From: Gemmatimonadota bacterium
Lineage (GTDB): Bacteria; Gemmatimonadota; Gemmatimonadetes; Gemmatimonadales; Gemmatimonadaceae
NCBI GenBank assembly: GCA_016871855.1
Contig: VHBQ01000001.1
Coordinates: 62,001-126,000, forward strand
DNA: 64,000 nucleotides
Direction: 5' to 3'
The notes under the pieces are model-generated. The model ran no database searches, was not told where the DNA came from, and saw only the letters and a program-made list of their open reading frames with translations. The translations under genes and the position numbers were made by a program. Below, one piece after another: positions 26,154 to 35,181 of the stretch (positions are counted from its first letter, which is position 1; each line of letters begins with the position of its first letter).

Positions 26154-26978
26154 TTCAGCCCTGAGAAGGACTTCCTTCCGCTCCAATCCCCAGGCATAGC
26201 CCCCCAGCCCGCCGCTCTTCCGAATCACCCGGTGACACGGGATCAGCACGCTCACCGGATTGCGCCCCACCGCGCTCCCGACGGCGCGCACGGCACGCGG
26301 GCGGCCGATGACACCGGCGATCTCTTCATACGTGGTCACCGTCCCGGGCGCGATGGCCAATAGGGCTGACCACACTTTCAACTGGAAGTTCGTGCCGCGC
26401 ACGTGCAGGGCGAGTGGTCCGGAGGCGGTGCCGAGCGTGCCGAGCGCTTGACGGGCAGCCGCCCGGGTGCGGGGCACGGACTCGGTGAGCAGAGCGCCAG
26501 GCCACTCCTCGCGCAGGCGGGCGAGCGCCGCGCGGCGCTGCGCCGCGGTGTCGGCGAACTGAAGCGAGCAAACGCCGAGCGGAGTGACCGCGACGAATGC
26601 CGTGCCGAGCGGCGAGTCGTGAAAACCGTAGGCGATCTCGACTCCCTCGCCACCGCGCTTCACCTGTCCGGGCGTCATCGCCTCGGCGTGCACAATGAGC
26701 TCGTGCAGACGCGAGGGATTCGAGAGCCCCGCCTCCAGCGTCGTCGGCAGCGCGGCGCGATGCTCGCGCAGGAGCGTGCGCGCGAACTGCGCCGTGGCGT
26801 GCTGAAGGAAGCGCTTGGGGCTGATCCCCACCCAGCGCGTGACGAGGCGCTGGAAATGCGACTCGCTGAGGCCGACGTGTTGCGCGACCGCGGCGAGCGA
26901 CGGCTGCTCGCGCCAATGGGCGTCGAGGTACCGGATGGCGCGCGCGATGCGCTCGTAGTCCGCCGCGTGATCGGTCAT
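26121..26978 (-). CDS. Ada/Ogt-type O6-methylguanine-DNA methyltransferase with AraC-like HTH
   Basis: The protein has 285 residues from ATG 26978. An AraC-type HTH occupies about residues 8-95 (SLAAVAQHVGLSESHFQRLVTRW, GISPKRFLQ). The methyltransferase domain ends with the active-site motif IPCHRVIR (Cys248) and RPRAVRAVG. The N-terminal zinc phosphotriester domain of full Ada is absent. It would repair O6-alkylguanine by suicidal alkyl transfer and may also regulate transcription. The C-terminal residues from about 277 onward are encoded by repeat A5 and are not part of the family fold, which suggests that repeat insertion replaced the native end. Confidence 0.93.
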   Translation of the reverse strand: MTDHAADYERIARAIRYLDAHWREQPSLAAVAQHVGLSESHFQRLVTRWVGISPKRFLQHATAQFARTLLREHRAALPTTLEAGLSNPSRLHELIVHAEAMTPGQVKRGGEGVEIAYGFHDSPLGTAFVAVTPLGVCSLQFADTAAQRRAALARLREEWPGALLTESVPRTRAAARQALGTLGTASGPLALHVRGTNFQLKVWSALLAIAPGTVTTYEEIAGVIGRPRAVRAVGSAVGRNPVSVLIPCHRVIRKSGGLGGYAWGLERKEVLLRAEDGRRSTVDGR

Positions 26979-27139
26979 GCAAGGAATTGTACCGAACCGC
27001 GTGGAATTGGCGACACCTCGCCGGGGCGGCCGGTGCACCTTGCCGGCGTGAACCACGCGACAGGGTCATAGCGCCGCCATCCTTGGCCCCGTGATCGCCT
27101 GGTTCGTGAATCCAACCACGAACTTCAGGAGATGCGATC

Positions 27140-27895
27140 ATGTTGACCCTCATTTCGCGCAGTCTTTCTCGGATGGCGCTAGGCGCTGGCGTGTTCGTGC
27201 TGGTTGCTGCGTGCGGCGACATCCCGTCGTCGCCGACGCGCACCGTGCTGGCCCCGCCGATCCTCCCCGCGGTGCCCGTACCGCGCGCCGCGGACTTCCC
27301 CGTCTTGGACGCGGCGCTCCCTGCGCTGGCGCCTGGCGAGCGGATTCGTCGTGCCGTTCTGCCTGCTCCGGACGGCGGCACGCTCCATGTCGAATCAGTG
27401 CTCGGCCGTGATGGACGGCCCCGCGTGACCCTGATGCGGCGCGCCGGCGCCGTGGTGCTGCGCGTGGACAACGAATGGACACCCACCGCGGATTGGAACT
27501 CCGTCGCTCAGCGCGTCACCTTCCGCGGCGGCGATGGCCTCGTGCACACGTTCGACTCCCGCAGCCTCTCGCCGAACGAGCGCGCGCAGGCACGTGCGGT
27601 CCTGCAGCAACAGGCCGAGCGCCTGCGGACTTCCGCGGCAGGACCGCGCATTCGCAGCCTCGAGGAGGACGGCGGCGCCTGCGACGCGGAGATCAAGGCC
27701 GCGAACATCGCCACGTGGCAGTACACGGCGGCCGGGAGCACGGTCCTGCTGGCGAGCCTGACGGGCAATGTCATGCTCACGACGACCCTATACTCCGCGT
27801 ACCTCTCGGCATACGCGAACTACGAATCGAAGCAGGCAGAGCTGGACAAATGCATTGCCAACATCGGCAAGAAGCCCGAGGTAGACGAACACTGA
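27140..27895 (+). CDS. Lipoprotein of unknown function
   Basis: The 251-residue protein has a lipobox (GVFVLVAACGD) and a GGAG site 8 bases before ATG 27140. A 7-bp hairpin (GTTCGTG/CACGAAC, about 27104-27126) lies in the leader. The mature part has an N-terminal Pro-rich linker, a possible beta-domain (VTLMRRAGAVVLRVDNEWTP), then a helical stretch (ERAQARAVLQQQAERLRTS). It ends with a hydrophobic helix (GSTVLLASLTGNVMLTTTLY) followed by two cysteine-bounded segments. I do not recognise it. Confidence 0.75.
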   Translation: MLTLISRSLSRMALGAGVFVLVAACGDIPSSPTRTVLAPPILPAVPVPRAADFPVLDAALPALAPGERIRRAVLPAPDGGTLHVESVLGRDGRPRVTLMRRAGAVVLRVDNEWTPTADWNSVAQRVTFRGGDGLVHTFDSRSLSPNERAQARAVLQQQAERLRTSAAGPRIRSLEEDGGACDAEIKAANIATWQYTAAGSTVLLASLTGNVMLTTTLYSAYLSAYANYESKQAELDKCIANIGKKPEVDEH

Positions 27896-27966
27896 TCGGT
27901 CCCTGCACGAAGTCCGTCGGCGGCCACGAGCCGCCGGCGGACACCACCCGCCCCTCAGGAGCGCAG

Positions 27967-28299
27967 ATGACGAGAAGCGAGCGAATCGAGAACACGACGG
28001 CCGTGGTTATCATGGCAGGAGTGGCCGCTGCCTTTTGGAAACCCGAATGGGAGTGGCTGAACCGCGCGATTCTGGCCGCGATCTTCGTCGGACTCGGGTG
28101 GGCGTACGCCGTGCGCACCCCGGAAGACCGGGTGCGCGCCCAACGCGGCGTGTGGGTCATCCCGGTCGTCGCCACGTTGATGGCGGCACAGTGGATCTAC
28201 TTCGCTGAGCCTGAAGGCCGAGTGACGATGACGCTCCTCGGCGCGGGACTAGTGGCTGCGGCGTCGGCGCTGGCCTTCCTGCGTCGCCGCCGTCAGTAA
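27967..28299 (+). CDS. Small integral membrane protein of unknown function
   Basis: The 110-residue protein starts at ATG 27967 with AGGAG 8 bases upstream. Four hydrophobic segments are visible: TTAVVIMAGVAAAFW, LNRAILAAIFVGLGWAYAV, GVWVIPVVATLMAAQWIYF and MTMTLLGAGLVAAASALAFL, followed by a basic tail RRRRQ (positive-inside). It lies 71 bases after the lipoprotein gene and converges on nadE with a few bases of stop overlap. No family is recognised. Confidence 0.7.
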   Translation: MTRSERIENTTAVVIMAGVAAAFWKPEWEWLNRAILAAIFVGLGWAYAVRTPEDRVRAQRGVWVIPVVATLMAAQWIYFAEPEGRVTMTLLGAGLVAAASALAFLRRRRQ

Positions 28300-30134
28300 T
28301 CCACCGGCCGAAGGTAACTCTCCCCAATCGCCGCGCCGCTGAGCATCGCGACCGTGGGGAGCCGACGCTTCCAGTGCGTCCCGTCCAGCCGGCGCCGCAC
28401 GCGCTCTACTTCCTCCTCGCTGAAGCCGCGCTGCACGACTTCTGCAGGCATCCATCCGTGCAGAAGCCAGTTCAGGATTTCGTCGGCCTTGGCGTAGGTG
28501 ATGCCGAAGTCGCCTTCGTCCGTCTGGCCTTCCACGAGGTCGGCCGTGGCGGGCTTGTCTACGATCTCCGCTGGGACGCCGAGGTGGCGGGCGAGCGCCC
28601 AGACCTGCGTCTTGTACAGGTCGCCCAGCGGGTTCACGGGCGGCGAGTCGTCGGCGTGCCACGTGAAGTAGCCGAGCAGGCGCTCGCTCTTGTTGCCCGT
28701 GCCGACGGGGAGTGCCTGATAGCGCGCGCTCAGGTCGAAGAGCGCGATCATCCGCACGCGGGCCATCACGTTGCCGCGGCGCGCGGCGTTGGCATCGGGC
28801 TCCAGCGCGAGATACCCGTCCACCGCCGCCGAAATGTCGAGCGTGCGCCCCTCGATGCCCAGCTGGTCGATGACGAGTTGCGCATGGGCGAGCGAGTCGG
28901 CGCTCGACAGGCGATACGGCAAGCGCACGCCGATCACGTTGGAAGCGCCGAGCGCACGCACCGCGAGCGTGGCGGCCACGGCGGAGTCGACCCCGCCGGA
29001 GATGCCCACGATCGCCTTGGTGAAACCGCGGCGTCCGAACTCGTCGCGCAGGAATTGAATGAGCCACCGCTCAACGAGCGGGGCGTCAATGGCGAGCGGC
29101 GGCGGCGCCGCGCGGCCACCATCCTCGGGGACGACAACAGGCAGTGGTCCGCTGATCGCGCCGGACGCGGCCCGCGGCGCCTCGGCGCTCGGCGGCGCGG
29201 TGCGGGATACGACGCGCGGCTTCGGGGAAAGCCGCGGCGCGTACACCGCGCGCTTCATTTCCGCCGACAGGTACGGAATGGCGACCTTGAGGTCGCTGAG
29301 CATCGGGGCGTCAGCGCGGCAGCGGCCGATGTCGCCGAGGTCGAGCTCCGTCATGAGCAGCGCCTCGTCCCATTGCGGCGCCCGCGCGCGGACATCGCCG
29401 CGCGGGCCGGCCACGAGTGAGCCGCCCTGGAACATCTTGCCGCCCTCGCTGCCCACGAGGTTCGCGAGCGTGCAGTAGACGCCCTGTTCCTCGGCGATGT
29501 CCTGGATAAGCCGCTCCCACCGCGAGATCGTCGCCGGGCCGCCGAGGCCGTCGGAGCGCGGATGGGTGCCGCGGGCCGTCGCGGCGGCGCTGACGAAGAT
29601 CACCTGCGCGCCGTCGAGCGCGGCGATCGTCCCGGTCAGCGAATGCCAGGCGTCCTCGCAGACGAGCATGGCCGCGCGCCCCCACGCGGTGTCGAACGCG
29701 CGGATGTCGTACCCGCGCTCCATGAACCGCTCCTCGTCGAAGAGCGAGTACGTGGGGAGGAAGTTCTTGCGATGAACATGCAGCAGGACGGGTTCCGCCC
29801 CGCCGAGCCGGGCGTAGAGCGCGCTGTTGTACAGCGTGCCGTCGTGCCGTTCGTAGAAGCCCACCATGACGTCAATGGTGGAGCCTGGCCGCGCGGCCGC
29901 GCGCCAGTGCGCGTCGAGCGTTCGCACCACCTCGTCGGGCGTCATCGCGTTTTCGCGGATGCCCCCCTCGACGAAGTAGCCCGACAACGACGCCTCGGGG
30001 AACTGCACGACGTGCGGCGGCGGCTCGAGAGCCGCGGCCTGCGCCAGCACCTCCCCCGCGCGGGCGAGGTTGGCGGCCACGTCGCCCTTCTTGGGGCGGA
30101 ACTGCGCGATGGCGAGTCGGAGCATGGACATCAT
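28293..30134 (-). CDS. nadE: Glutamine-dependent NAD+ synthetase
   Basis: The protein has 613 residues from the ATG at 30134; ATG 30125 in the same frame is an alternative, and the much longer frame upstream is a shadow of the PBP gene. The N-terminal nitrilase-type glutaminase has its triad Glu47 (FPEASLSGYF), Lys123 (HRKNFLPTY) and Cys159 (LVCEDAWH). The C-terminal synthetase has the PP-loop SGGVDS at 379-384, followed by GTGNKSERLLGYFT and the DEGDFGITY segment. A Pro/Ala-rich linker of about 45 residues joins the domains. It makes NAD+ from deamido-NAD+, ATP and glutamine. Confidence 0.95.
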   Translation of the reverse strand: MMSMLRLAIAQFRPKKGDVAANLARAGEVLAQAAALEPPPHVVQFPEASLSGYFVEGGIRENAMTPDEVVRTLDAHWRAAARPGSTIDVMVGFYERHDGTLYNSALYARLGGAEPVLLHVHRKNFLPTYSLFDEERFMERGYDIRAFDTAWGRAAMLVCEDAWHSLTGTIAALDGAQVIFVSAAATARGTHPRSDGLGGPATISRWERLIQDIAEEQGVYCTLANLVGSEGGKMFQGGSLVAGPRGDVRARAPQWDEALLMTELDLGDIGRCRADAPMLSDLKVAIPYLSAEMKRAVYAPRLSPKPRVVSRTAPPSAEAPRAASGAISGPLPVVVPEDGGRAAPPPLAIDAPLVERWLIQFLRDEFGRRGFTKAIVGISGGVDSAVAATLAVRALGASNVIGVRLPYRLSSADSLAHAQLVIDQLGIEGRTLDISAAVDGYLALEPDANAARRGNVMARVRMIALFDLSARYQALPVGTGNKSERLLGYFTWHADDSPPVNPLGDLYKTQVWALARHLGVPAEIVDKPATADLVEGQTDEGDFGITYAKADEILNWLLHGWMPAEVVQRGFSEEEVERVRRRLDGTHWKRRLPTVAMLSGAAIGESYLRPVDY

Positions 30135-30180
30135 TCCAATTGTCGCATGGAGTCGGAACGGGAGCAACAGTTGGACCGGG

Positions 30181-30296
30181 GGGAACGGAGAGGAGGTAGA
30201 GGCGAAGGGACGAGGGCTGAGACGGGGAACGGGGCACGCGTCCCCCGTTCCGCCCCTCGCCCCTCGTCCCTTCGCCTCTACCTCCTCCCCGTTCCC
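30181..30296. repeat. Long inverted repeat B1 (GAGGAGGTAGAGGCGAAGGG family) in a divergent promoter region
   Basis: Arms of 36 bases (30181-30216 and 30261-30296) match at 35 positions. Inside them GGAACGGGG/CCCCGTTCC continues the pairing around a CGCG centre, making a near-complete cruciform of over 100 bases. It fills most of the 192-base space between the divergent nadE and PBP genes. It is followed by a smaller palindrome, TTTTCCCC/GGGGTAAAA (30298-30319). Homologous arms occur at 35488 and 56216. Confidence 0.92.
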
Positions 30297-30326
30297 CTTT
30301 TCCCCGCTTTGGGGTAAAACTCCTTC

Positions 30327-32342
30327 ATGCCCGCTCGCTTCGCCCCGTGCGTTCTCCTCGTTCCGTGCCTGTTGGGGGCCCAGCAACCGGCCACCCCCAA
30401 GCCATCCACGGGCGAGGCCTGGCAGATCACGCCTTTGGCGCAGTCGTCGCAGGTCTACGCCCGCGACGGCTCCCTCATCGGCGAGATCGGGCGGCAGTGG
30501 CGCACCTCGGTGCCGCTCTCGTCGCTGCCGCGCTATCTGCCGCAGGCGGTCATCGCCGTGGAGGATAGGCGCTTCTACCAGCACGACGGCGTGGACCTCG
30601 TTGGCATCGCTGGCGCCGTGAAGGACAACCTGATGGGGGACTCGCGCGGAGCGTCCACCATCACCCAGCAGCTCGTGGGCAACCTGCATCCCGACATCGT
30701 GGACCGCAGGGAGCGCGGGCTCGCCGGTGTGCCACGCAAGCTCCGCGAGCAACGTGCGGCGCGCGAGATGGAACGGCGCTACACCAAGGAGCAGATCCTC
30801 GAGGCGTACCTCAACGCCATTCACTTCGGGCGCAACTGGTTCGGGGTGGAGGCGGCGGCCCGCCATTACTTCGGGAAGAGCGCAACGCGCGTCACGCTCG
30901 CCGAGGCGGCATCGCTCGCCGCGCTCCCGAAGGGGCCGGCGATCTACGATCCGGCGCGTCATCCCGAGCGCAACCGCAACCGGCGGAACGCCATTCTCGA
31001 CCTGATGGCCGCGCAGGGCTTCATCACGCGTCCCCAGGCGGCGACGGCCAAGGCGACGCCGGTGACGACCATCTCGAACGGCGGCCTCCCGTCGAGCGCC
31101 CCGTGGTTCGTGGATGTCGTGCGCACGCAGCTTGAGCGGGCCGGCGTGCCGGTGGGGCAGGGCGGCTTCAAGGTGGTCACCACGCTCGACCCGCAGCTCC
31201 AGAACGCGGCCTGGGTCGCGCTGGTCGAAGGCACCGCCGCGGTGGAATCGCGCGCTGGATATCGCAACCCGACGTACGCGAAACACCCCAAGGGGAGCAC
31301 CGACTACCTGCAGGGGATGGTCGTCGCCATCGAGCCGACGTCCGGCGACGTGCGGGCGCTGGTGGGCGGGCGCAGCTACCGGGAGGCGCCGTTCAATCGC
31401 GCGGTGAACGGCGTCCGTCAGCCGGGGTCGGCATTCAAGCCGTTCGTGTACGCGCGGGCGATCCTCGACTCGATCCCCGCCAACGCGATCGTCCCCGACA
31501 CCTCGCTCGAACTGGCCTTTGACCGTGGGCAGTTGTACCGCCCGCGGAACGCGGATGGCGAGTTCCTCGGCGACCTCACACTGCGCGAGGCGCTGGCGCG
31601 TTCACGCAACCCGGTCGCGGTGCAGCTCTGGCAGCGCGTCACGGGCGATTCGGTCATCGCGTTGGCGCGGCGCATGGGAATTCGTTCGTACATCGCGCCG
31701 TGGCCGTCGAGCGCCATCGGCGCGTCGGCGGTCCAGCCGCTCGACCTCGTCGCCGCGTTCACGGCCTTTCCCAACCTTGGGACGCCAGCGGAGCCGCGGT
31801 TCATCGTCCGCGCGGAAGACGCGGCGGGGCGGGTGGTGTTCTCTCAGGGCGTGCGGACGCTGCCGCCGGCGATGACCCCGGAGGCGGCGTTCATCGTGCG
31901 CGAACTGATGCGCGACGTCGTGGACCGGGGGACGGCGACGGTCGTGCGCCGCTACCTCCCGCCGACGGTGCCGGTGGCCGGAAAGACCGGGACGACGGAT
32001 GACAACACCGACGTCTGGTTCGTCGGCGCGACCACTGATCTGGTCGCCGGGGTCTGGCTGGGGTTTGATCGGCCCCGTTCCATCATGGCCGGCGCCGCCG
32101 GCGGCACGCTGGCCGCACCGATCTTCGGACAGATGCTCGCACGCTCAGGGTACGGCCGCACCGGCGAGTGGACGGCGCCGCCGGGGCTGGTGACCGCCGA
32201 GCTCGACCGGGTGACCGGCAAGCTGGCCGAGGCGGCGACGCCGCCCGAGCGACGCTATTTGGAGTACTTTCTACCCGGGACCGAGCCCGGAGCGCTCCGC
32301 GTGGATGCGCGCCGGCTCTTTGGCTGGGGCCCCATTCCCTAA
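30327..32342 (+). CDS. Class A penicillin-binding protein (glycosyltransferase 51 plus transpeptidase)
   Basis: The protein has 671 residues. The N-terminus (FAPCVLLVPCLLGAQ) is a signal or anchor. GT51 motifs are AVEDRRFYQHDGVD (catalytic Glu79), RGASTITQQLVGNL and KEQILEAYLNAIHFGRNWFG. The transpeptidase has S368-x-x-K371 (QPGSAFKPF), SRN 426-428 and KTGTT 553-557. It polymerises and cross-links peptidoglycan in the periplasm. At about 670 residues it is on the short side of the PBP1 range. The start lacks a clear Shine-Dalgarno and follows the AT-rich palindrome beside repeat B1. The next gene begins 15 bases downstream. Confidence 0.94.
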   Translation: MPARFAPCVLLVPCLLGAQQPATPKPSTGEAWQITPLAQSSQVYARDGSLIGEIGRQWRTSVPLSSLPRYLPQAVIAVEDRRFYQHDGVDLVGIAGAVKDNLMGDSRGASTITQQLVGNLHPDIVDRRERGLAGVPRKLREQRAAREMERRYTKEQILEAYLNAIHFGRNWFGVEAAARHYFGKSATRVTLAEAASLAALPKGPAIYDPARHPERNRNRRNAILDLMAAQGFITRPQAATAKATPVTTISNGGLPSSAPWFVDVVRTQLERAGVPVGQGGFKVVTTLDPQLQNAAWVALVEGTAAVESRAGYRNPTYAKHPKGSTDYLQGMVVAIEPTSGDVRALVGGRSYREAPFNRAVNGVRQPGSAFKPFVYARAILDSIPANAIVPDTSLELAFDRGQLYRPRNADGEFLGDLTLREALARSRNPVAVQLWQRVTGDSVIALARRMGIRSYIAPWPSSAIGASAVQPLDLVAAFTAFPNLGTPAEPRFIVRAEDAAGRVVFSQGVRTLPPAMTPEAAFIVRELMRDVVDRGTATVVRRYLPPTVPVAGKTGTTDDNTDVWFVGATTDLVAGVWLGFDRPRSIMAGAAGGTLAAPIFGQMLARSGYGRTGEWTAPPGLVTAELDRVTGKLAEAATPPERRYLEYFLPGTEPGALRVDARRLFGWGPIP

Positions 32343-32357
32343 CGTCCGCCTCTCCGC

Positions 32358-33533
32358 ATGCAGCTCACGCACGTCCAGAAACTGAGCGTGACCGTTGGCG
32401 CGGCGATGGTCGTGCTCGGGGGATTTGCCGCGCTCTCGTACTACTTCTCGTCTCGGCTGGTTGCCACTGATCGCGCCGTGGAGCGCGCCAATGGCAACAT
32501 GGCAGCCGCGCTGCAGTTGATCGTGGCGCGAGAGAACGGAGAGCGGTCTGCGAAGGCCTACGTGGTGCGCCCGGACAGCCTCAGTCTCACGGCGGTGCGG
32601 TCGGCGCAGACGATGGCAGAGGATGCCCTCGACGTGCTGACGCACGGGACCGAGGACAACCCAGACCAGGCGCGGGCCATCCAGGCGCTGGGCGCGGGAG
32701 TCGCGGCGAGCTTCGACGCCTTCCGGTCCACCGTGCTGGTGCGCGACCGCGCGGGGTCGGATTCCGCCCGTTTGGTGCTCAACGGCGAGGTCGCGTTGCG
32801 CACGGCCGACTCGCTGATGACGATGGTCTCGCGCATTCGCGCCGAGGAACTACGCGTGCTGGCGGAGAAGACGCGCCTGCAGAGCGAGCACAGCGTGGCC
32901 TCGCAGCGGGTCATTCTTGTGGCCATGGTGCTCAGCTTCCTGCTCGCCGGCGTTGCCCTCCAGCCGGTCCGGATGCACGTCGCGACACGGATCACGTCGC
33001 ACATTGTGCGGGAGCACGTGTCCGGCGGCGGGTTGAGCGGCGACGCGGATGCGCGGCAACTGAAGGCGCTGCATCAGCTGGCGGCCGCGATGACCAGCAC
33101 AGGACCGGCAGCCCACAACATCCAGGCGCTCGTCAACGCCACGGAGCCGCTGGCGCCGACGCTCGCGGCGGTACTCGCCGAGGATGGCTCGGGCGGGTTT
33201 AACGTGGCGGCCACGTCCAACGAGGCGCTGCAGCGGATTTCGCCGGCGCTGGGCCGCGCGGCTGCGGCGGCCTTGCGCGAGGGGATGACGGCCTCGGCGG
33301 ACTCCCGGGACGAGCGCGACCGCCGGTGGGGATCGCTCGAGGAACTCGACGTGTGCGGCGCCCGCGGCGCGGCGTATCTTGTGCCGCTGGCGCGCACGGA
33401 TGCCCCCGGCGGCGTGCTTGTGCTAGCGTTCGCTGAGGACCGCTCGCTGTCCGATGATGAACTGAAGTTCGCTGCTACGCTGGGCCGCCTCGGCGGATCG
33501 GTCGTGGCGTCTCGCTCCCAATCCCTTTCGTGA
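32358..33533 (+). CDS. Membrane sensor-like protein (CHASE3-like plus GAF-like), no output kinase
   Basis: The 391-residue protein has an N-terminal TM (VTVGAAMVVLGGFAALSYYF), a helical periplasmic region of about 135 residues with CHASE3-like features (ERANGNMAAALQLIVARENGERSAKAYV), and a second TM (VILVAMVLSFLLAGVAL). After a linker comes a GAF-like cytoplasmic domain (TLAAVLAEDGSGGFNVAA, AAYLVPLARTDAPGGVLVLAF, DDELKFAATLGRLGG). No histidine kinase, GGDEF or methyl-accepting part follows; the protein ends there. It might act through a partner. It is probably co-transcribed with the PBP gene. Confidence 0.7.
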   Translation: MQLTHVQKLSVTVGAAMVVLGGFAALSYYFSSRLVATDRAVERANGNMAAALQLIVARENGERSAKAYVVRPDSLSLTAVRSAQTMAEDALDVLTHGTEDNPDQARAIQALGAGVAASFDAFRSTVLVRDRAGSDSARLVLNGEVALRTADSLMTMVSRIRAEELRVLAEKTRLQSEHSVASQRVILVAMVLSFLLAGVALQPVRMHVATRITSHIVREHVSGGGLSGDADARQLKALHQLAAAMTSTGPAAHNIQALVNATEPLAPTLAAVLAEDGSGGFNVAATSNEALQRISPALGRAAAAALREGMTASADSRDERDRRWGSLEELDVCGARGAAYLVPLARTDAPGGVLVLAFAEDRSLSDDELKFAATLGRLGGSVVASRSQSLS

Positions 33534-33543
33534 ACGACGGCTC

Positions 33544-35181
33544 ATGACCCCACTTCCGCTGCCGCCACGCGCGGCTCGCCGTACTCTCCTCGTCGCCGTG
33601 CTCGCGGCCGCCGCGTGTTCTGGCGGTGACAGCACCTCGCCGACGAAGCCGACGGCAGTGCAGGCCGTCGCTGGCTCCGGGGCCAGCACCACCGTGGGCA
33701 CGGCGCTGGCGACCTCACCAACGTTTGCCGTGACCGATGCGGCCGGGCACGCGCTGGGCAACGTGGCCGTGACTATCGCGGTCACGGGGGGCGGCGGCAC
33801 GCTGAGCGGCGCGCCCACCAAAACGTCGTCGGGCCCGACCTCGATCGGAACGTGGACGCTCGGCACGACCGCCGGCACGAACACGCTGACGGTCACCGTA
33901 GCCGGTCTCACGCCGCTGACCATCACCGCGACGGGCACGGCCGCGGCTCCCGCGAAGGTCACCGCGGTGACCGGAAACGTGGCGACCGCCCGGGCCGGCG
34001 ACGTGCTCAGCGCGCCGACGGCGTTCACCGTGCAGGATCAGTACGGCAACGGTGTCGCGAACCAGGCGGTGACGTTTGCGGTGACGGCCGGCGGCGGCAG
34101 CGTCTCGCCGGCGACAGCCACCACGAACGCCAGCGGCAGCGCCTCAACGACGTGGCGGCTCGGCAACCGTGGCGGCACGCAGACCATGTCTGCCACAGCG
34201 GGGAGCTTCTCGACCACGTTCAGCGCGACGATTCAGTCGAGCTTCACGCTCGACTTGCGCTTCTTTGGGCCGGCGATGTCAACCGAGGCGCAGGCGGCGT
34301 TCACGAACGCGGCGGCCCGCATCCGGGCGGCGATCGTCGGGCAACTCTCGACCGTGAACCTCCAAGGGGCGGATCTCGCAGGATGCGGTGTCTCAGGCCT
34401 GACTGGGACCCTGAACGAGTCGACCAACGGCGTCCTCATCTATGCCGGCGTTGCCGCGATCGACGGCGCCGGCAAGGTGCTCGCGCAGGCGGGCCCGTGC
34501 TATGTGCGCAACCAGACCATCCTGCCCGCGGTCGGCACGATGAAGTTCGACGAGGCGGATATCCAGAACTACATCACGTCAGGGCGCTTCGAAGCGCTGG
34601 TGCTGCACGAGATGAACCACGTGGTGGGGTTCGGCACCATCTGGCCGGACAAGAACCTCCTCCAGAATCCCGCCTTCACGAACTCCGAGAACCCGGTGCC
34701 GACCGGAAGCACCAACCCACGCTTCACCGGCGCGGCGTCGTTGGCGCAGTGCCTGTCGCTGCCTGGCGTCAGCGCCAACCACTGCGCGGCCGGCGGCAGC
34801 ATCGCGGTCGAGCACTGCGGCACGGCCGGCACGGCAGACGGCCACTGGCGTGAGGTGTTCACGGCCACGTGCACGGGGACCAACAACGCCCCCGTGGGCG
34901 GCACGGCGGCCTTCGACGCCGAGTTGATGACGGGCTACGTCGAGGGAACGTCGAACATGCCGTGGAGCACGATGACGCTCGCGCAGTACACGGACCTCGG
35001 GTACAGCGTCAACCTGTTGGCCGCCGACACCTACACCGTGCCGAGCCTGATGACGATGGCGCGCCTGCGGCTCGCCGCGGAGGCGGCGGGTGCGGACAGG
35101 GCGCAGGAACAGTTGCTGCGGCCGCGCTTCACGGTCGGCGGCGGTCGCATCCAGGCCATTCGGCGGGAGAACCAGCGATGA
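33544..35181 (+). CDS. Leishmanolysin-like (M8-type) metalloprotease lipoprotein with Ig-like domains
   Basis: The 545-residue protein has a lipobox (LLVAVLAAAACSGG). Two bacterial Ig-like (Big-1) domains cover about residues 35-230 (FAVTDAAGHALGNVAVTIAVTGGGG and FTVQDQYGNGVANQAVTFAVTAGGG, quoted in parts). The protease part has H355-E356-M-N-H359 in VLHEMNHVVGFGTIW, the M8/metzincin-like HExxHxxGFG, with DGHWREVF or later histidines as possible third ligands and the closing MTLAQYTDLGYSVN. The C-terminus (RPRFTVGGGRIQAIRREN) resembles that of the next gene product. The stop overlaps the next ATG. Confidence 0.85.
   Translation: MTPLPLPPRAARRTLLVAVLAAAACSGGDSTSPTKPTAVQAVAGSGASTTVGTALATSPTFAVTDAAGHALGNVAVTIAVTGGGGTLSGAPTKTSSGPTSIGTWTLGTTAGTNTLTVTVAGLTPLTITATGTAAAPAKVTAVTGNVATARAGDVLSAPTAFTVQDQYGNGVANQAVTFAVTAGGGSVSPATATTNASGSASTTWRLGNRGGTQTMSATAGSFSTTFSATIQSSFTLDLRFFGPAMSTEAQAAFTNAAARIRAAIVGQLSTVNLQGADLAGCGVSGLTGTLNESTNGVLIYAGVAAIDGAGKVLAQAGPCYVRNQTILPAVGTMKFDEADIQNYITSGRFEALVLHEMNHVVGFGTIWPDKNLLQNPAFTNSENPVPTGSTNPRFTGAASLAQCLSLPGVSANHCAAGGSIAVEHCGTAGTADGHWREVFTATCTGTNNAPVGGTAAFDAELMTGYVEGTSNMPWSTMTLAQYTDLGYSVNLLAADTYTVPSLMTMARLRLAAEAAGADRAQEQLLRPRFTVGGGRIQAIRRENQR

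Noticed and set aside
30135..31286. N-terminal extension of NAD synthetase to a 997-residue protein
   Set aside because: The extension crosses repeat B1 and is antisense to the PBP gene; the nitrilase domain starts exactly at the ATG near 30134.
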